This document shows, piece by piece, positions 31,085 to 32,826 of a DNA stretch of 32,826 nt. Where the stretch lies: NCBI GenBank assembly GCA_030643245.1, contig DAOWME010000004.1:1-32826 (forward strand), given 5' to 3'. A model generated the notes under the pieces. The model did no database searches, was not told where the DNA came from, and saw only the letters and a program-made list of their open reading frames with translations. Position 1 is the stretch's first letter. Every line of letters starts with the position of its first letter. This stretch comes from Deltaproteobacteria bacterium (lineage in GTDB: Bacteria > Desulfobacterota > UBA8473). The position numbers and the translations under genes were made by a program.

Positions 31085-32029
31085 TCATGTCCTGGAACGT
31101 GCCACATTGTTTCTGGCGACAACATAATCCGGACTCTTCTTGAAAAGGACCCCTAAATACGGAACATTACCCTTGATAAGGCTCTTGACCCTAAAGTCGG
31201 GGTCTGCTTTCAGCGCCCTGATCCAGTTGATGAGTTCCCTCGTGGCCGGTTTTTTCTCGACACCCCTGATATCTCTCAAACGGTAAAAAGTTTTCACAGC
31301 ACTATCCATGAGATCCTTGCTGATATCAGGAAAATGAACCGTTATGATCTTTCTCATGAGCTCCTCTTCCGGAAATGCGATGTGATGGAAGTTACAGCGA
31401 CCTAAAAAAGGATCGGAGAGGTCCTTCTTAGCGTTAGACGTTATGACCATGACGGGTCTGTATTCGGCCGTTATGGTCTTATCAATCTCAATAATATCAA
31501 ATTTCATCTGGTCCAGGATATCGAGCATATCGTCTTGAAAATCCGTATCGGCTTTGTCTATCTCATCTATGAGAAGGACTACCCTCTCATGGAAAACGAA
31601 AGACTGTCCGATCTTTCCCATCTTTATGTAGTCTTCAATATTGCTTACATCCCTCTGGGAATCGCCAAACCTGCTGTCATTTAGGCGTGTGAGCGTGTCG
31701 TATTGGTAGAGGGCTTCTACAAGCTTCATACTGGATTTGACATTGAGGACTATAAGGTTCATCTGGAGAGCTTCGGCAATGGCATGCGCCAGCATGGTCT
31801 TGCCTGTACCAGGCTCTCCTTTGAGCAAGAGAGGCATCTCAAGGGCCATGGATATGTTAACGATCTGGGCCAGCTCCTCATCCAGGACATATTTTGAAGC
31901 CCCGCAGAATTGCATCAATGAACTCTCAGCACTCATATGACTACTCTTTGGCATAGTCTGTTCCTCCCCCTTCACGCACGAGGCACCCGTTCGGGAGACC
32001 GAAGGCGTATATGGGATTGTATGGTTCAA
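31085..32029 (-). CDS. MoxR-family AAA+ ATPase (start may be at 31954)
   Basis: GEPGTGKTMLAHAIAEAL (Walker A), VVLLIDEIDKAD (Walker B), ITSNAKKDLSDPFLGRCNFH. Confidence 0.92.
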   Translation of the reverse strand: MNHTIPYTPSVSRTGASCVKGEEQTMPKSSHMSAESSLMQFCGASKYVLDEELAQIVNISMALEMPLLLKGEPGTGKTMLAHAIAEALQMNLIVLNVKSSMKLVEALYQYDTLTRLNDSRFGDSQRDVSNIEDYIKMGKIGQSFVFHERVVLLIDEIDKADTDFQDDMLDILDQMKFDIIEIDKTITAEYRPVMVITSNAKKDLSDPFLGRCNFHHIAFPEEELMRKIITVHFPDISKDLMDSAVKTFYRLRDIRGVEKKPATRELINWIRALKADPDFRVKSLIKGNVPYLGVLFKKSPDYVVARNNVARSRT

Positions 32030-32033
32030 ATTA

Positions 32034-32143
32034 GGGACGAGGCCGAAATAACTTCCTCAAGTTGGCGCTCAGATTTAGGTTAGATTTGTTCGATCTGAAA
32101 GCGCAAAACCGCAGGAATAGTCTGACCTATTTCGAGGATTTTG
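32034..32143 (+). repeat. Truncated R1 element (R1-E)
   Basis: GGGACGAGGCCGAAATAACTTCC...CCGCAGGAATAGTCTGACCTATTTCGAGGATTTTGT, then homology ends. Confidence 0.85.
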
Positions 32144-32149
32144 TATGTA

Positions 32150-32252
32150 TGGTTGGTTCCCCATTCAGAAATGAGAATTTTTTTGCAAGGTCAAGGGATT
32201 GTATTGGGCAGACCGACGTACAGATTGCAAAAAAGGGCATTTCTGGATTAGA
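32150..32252. repeat. R2-like palindrome immediately after truncated R1-E
   Basis: TTGGTTCCCCATTCAGAAATGAGAATTTTTTTGCAA versus TTGCAAAAAAGGGCATTTCTGGATTAGAAC. Confidence 0.65.
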
Positions 32253-32555
32253 ACTACTGATCTCAATATATATCGCTTTGTAAATTCTGTCAAATTTCAT
32301 TTAACAAAACCGGCATTGACGCATGAATGCGTTGGTAATATAGCAATTTGTCATGCATGATCCCGACTCTCCATAACAGCTTTATTACGAGCTTATCGTT
32401 CTTCCTGTATGGTTCCGTACAGGCTCTTGGAGTTCGGGATTGAGGTTTGATTAATTTCTCCGAAAACCATTGCCAATACTAAAACTCTGACATGTGTGTC
32501 AAGGCTGTCGCAGAAAAACAAACCGCAAGTAAAGATCAAGAAACATCTTTTTAAT

Positions 32556-32650
32556 TAGTGCCCATCCATAAATGGTCTTTTTGCACAATCTCTGCGTTAT
32601 GCTCAAAAAATAATCCTCGGAATATTAAACCTTACCTTTCGCTAGTTTTT
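32556..32650. repeat. R2 left half (right end not recognised in window)
   Basis: TAGTGCCCATCCATAAATGGTCTTTTTGCACAATCTCTGCGTTATGC.CAAAAAATAATCCTCGGAATAT matches 27381-27450. Confidence 0.75.
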
Positions 32651-32826
32651 TGTACCTTTTTTAATTTTATTGATTCAATCTCTATGGAAAATTCATTTTT
32701 TCCTATGCCATATCTGAACATGTATCACAATTTTCATAATACCTTATACTTGATCTGTAGAATCGGTATCTCTATCATAAAAAAGATTAGAAGTGGGGTA
32801 AAAGTGTCAAAAAGTGTACGAAAATA

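Overview
This window looks like a bacterial chromosomal segment, probably Desulfobacterota/deltaproteobacterial judging by gene content (inference). It carries dksA, groESL, ileS-lspA, a tRNA-Gly(CCC), the rimP-nusA-infB-ylxP-rbfA-nrnA-truB-rpsO-pnp cluster, an anaerobic class III ribonucleotide reductase locus (nrdD, a CxxC redoxin, nrdG, and a conserved protein of unknown function), a divergent B12-dependent acyl-CoA mutase pair, a fused HisHF, a NYN/LOTUS-like protein, hrcA, and a thioredoxin/VWA/MoxR cluster. Two perfect CIRCE operators are visible, upstream of groES and upstream of hrcA.

The least-explained content is intergenic. At least four kinds of long palindromic, MITE-like repeats (called R1-R4 here) fill the gaps between housekeeping genes. 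R1 is about 180 bp with ~23-bp terminal inverted repeats and apparent TTA/TAA duplications. Families with different termini share a central motif (about CCGCAGGAATA-N(6-8)-TATTTCGAGGATTTT). One divergent copy keeps a 12-bp stem although its sequence differs on both arms. R1 copies lie next to fragments of R3 at three places.

Gene-level points worth checking are: the mutase, whose usual methylmalonyl-CoA-binding positions appear substituted; the eukaryote-like HisHF; a VWA protein with a degenerate MIDAS; and an uncharacterised gene overlapping nrdG. No CRISPR array, rRNA, prophage or transposase gene was found. All homology calls come from reading the supplied sequence, without database searches.
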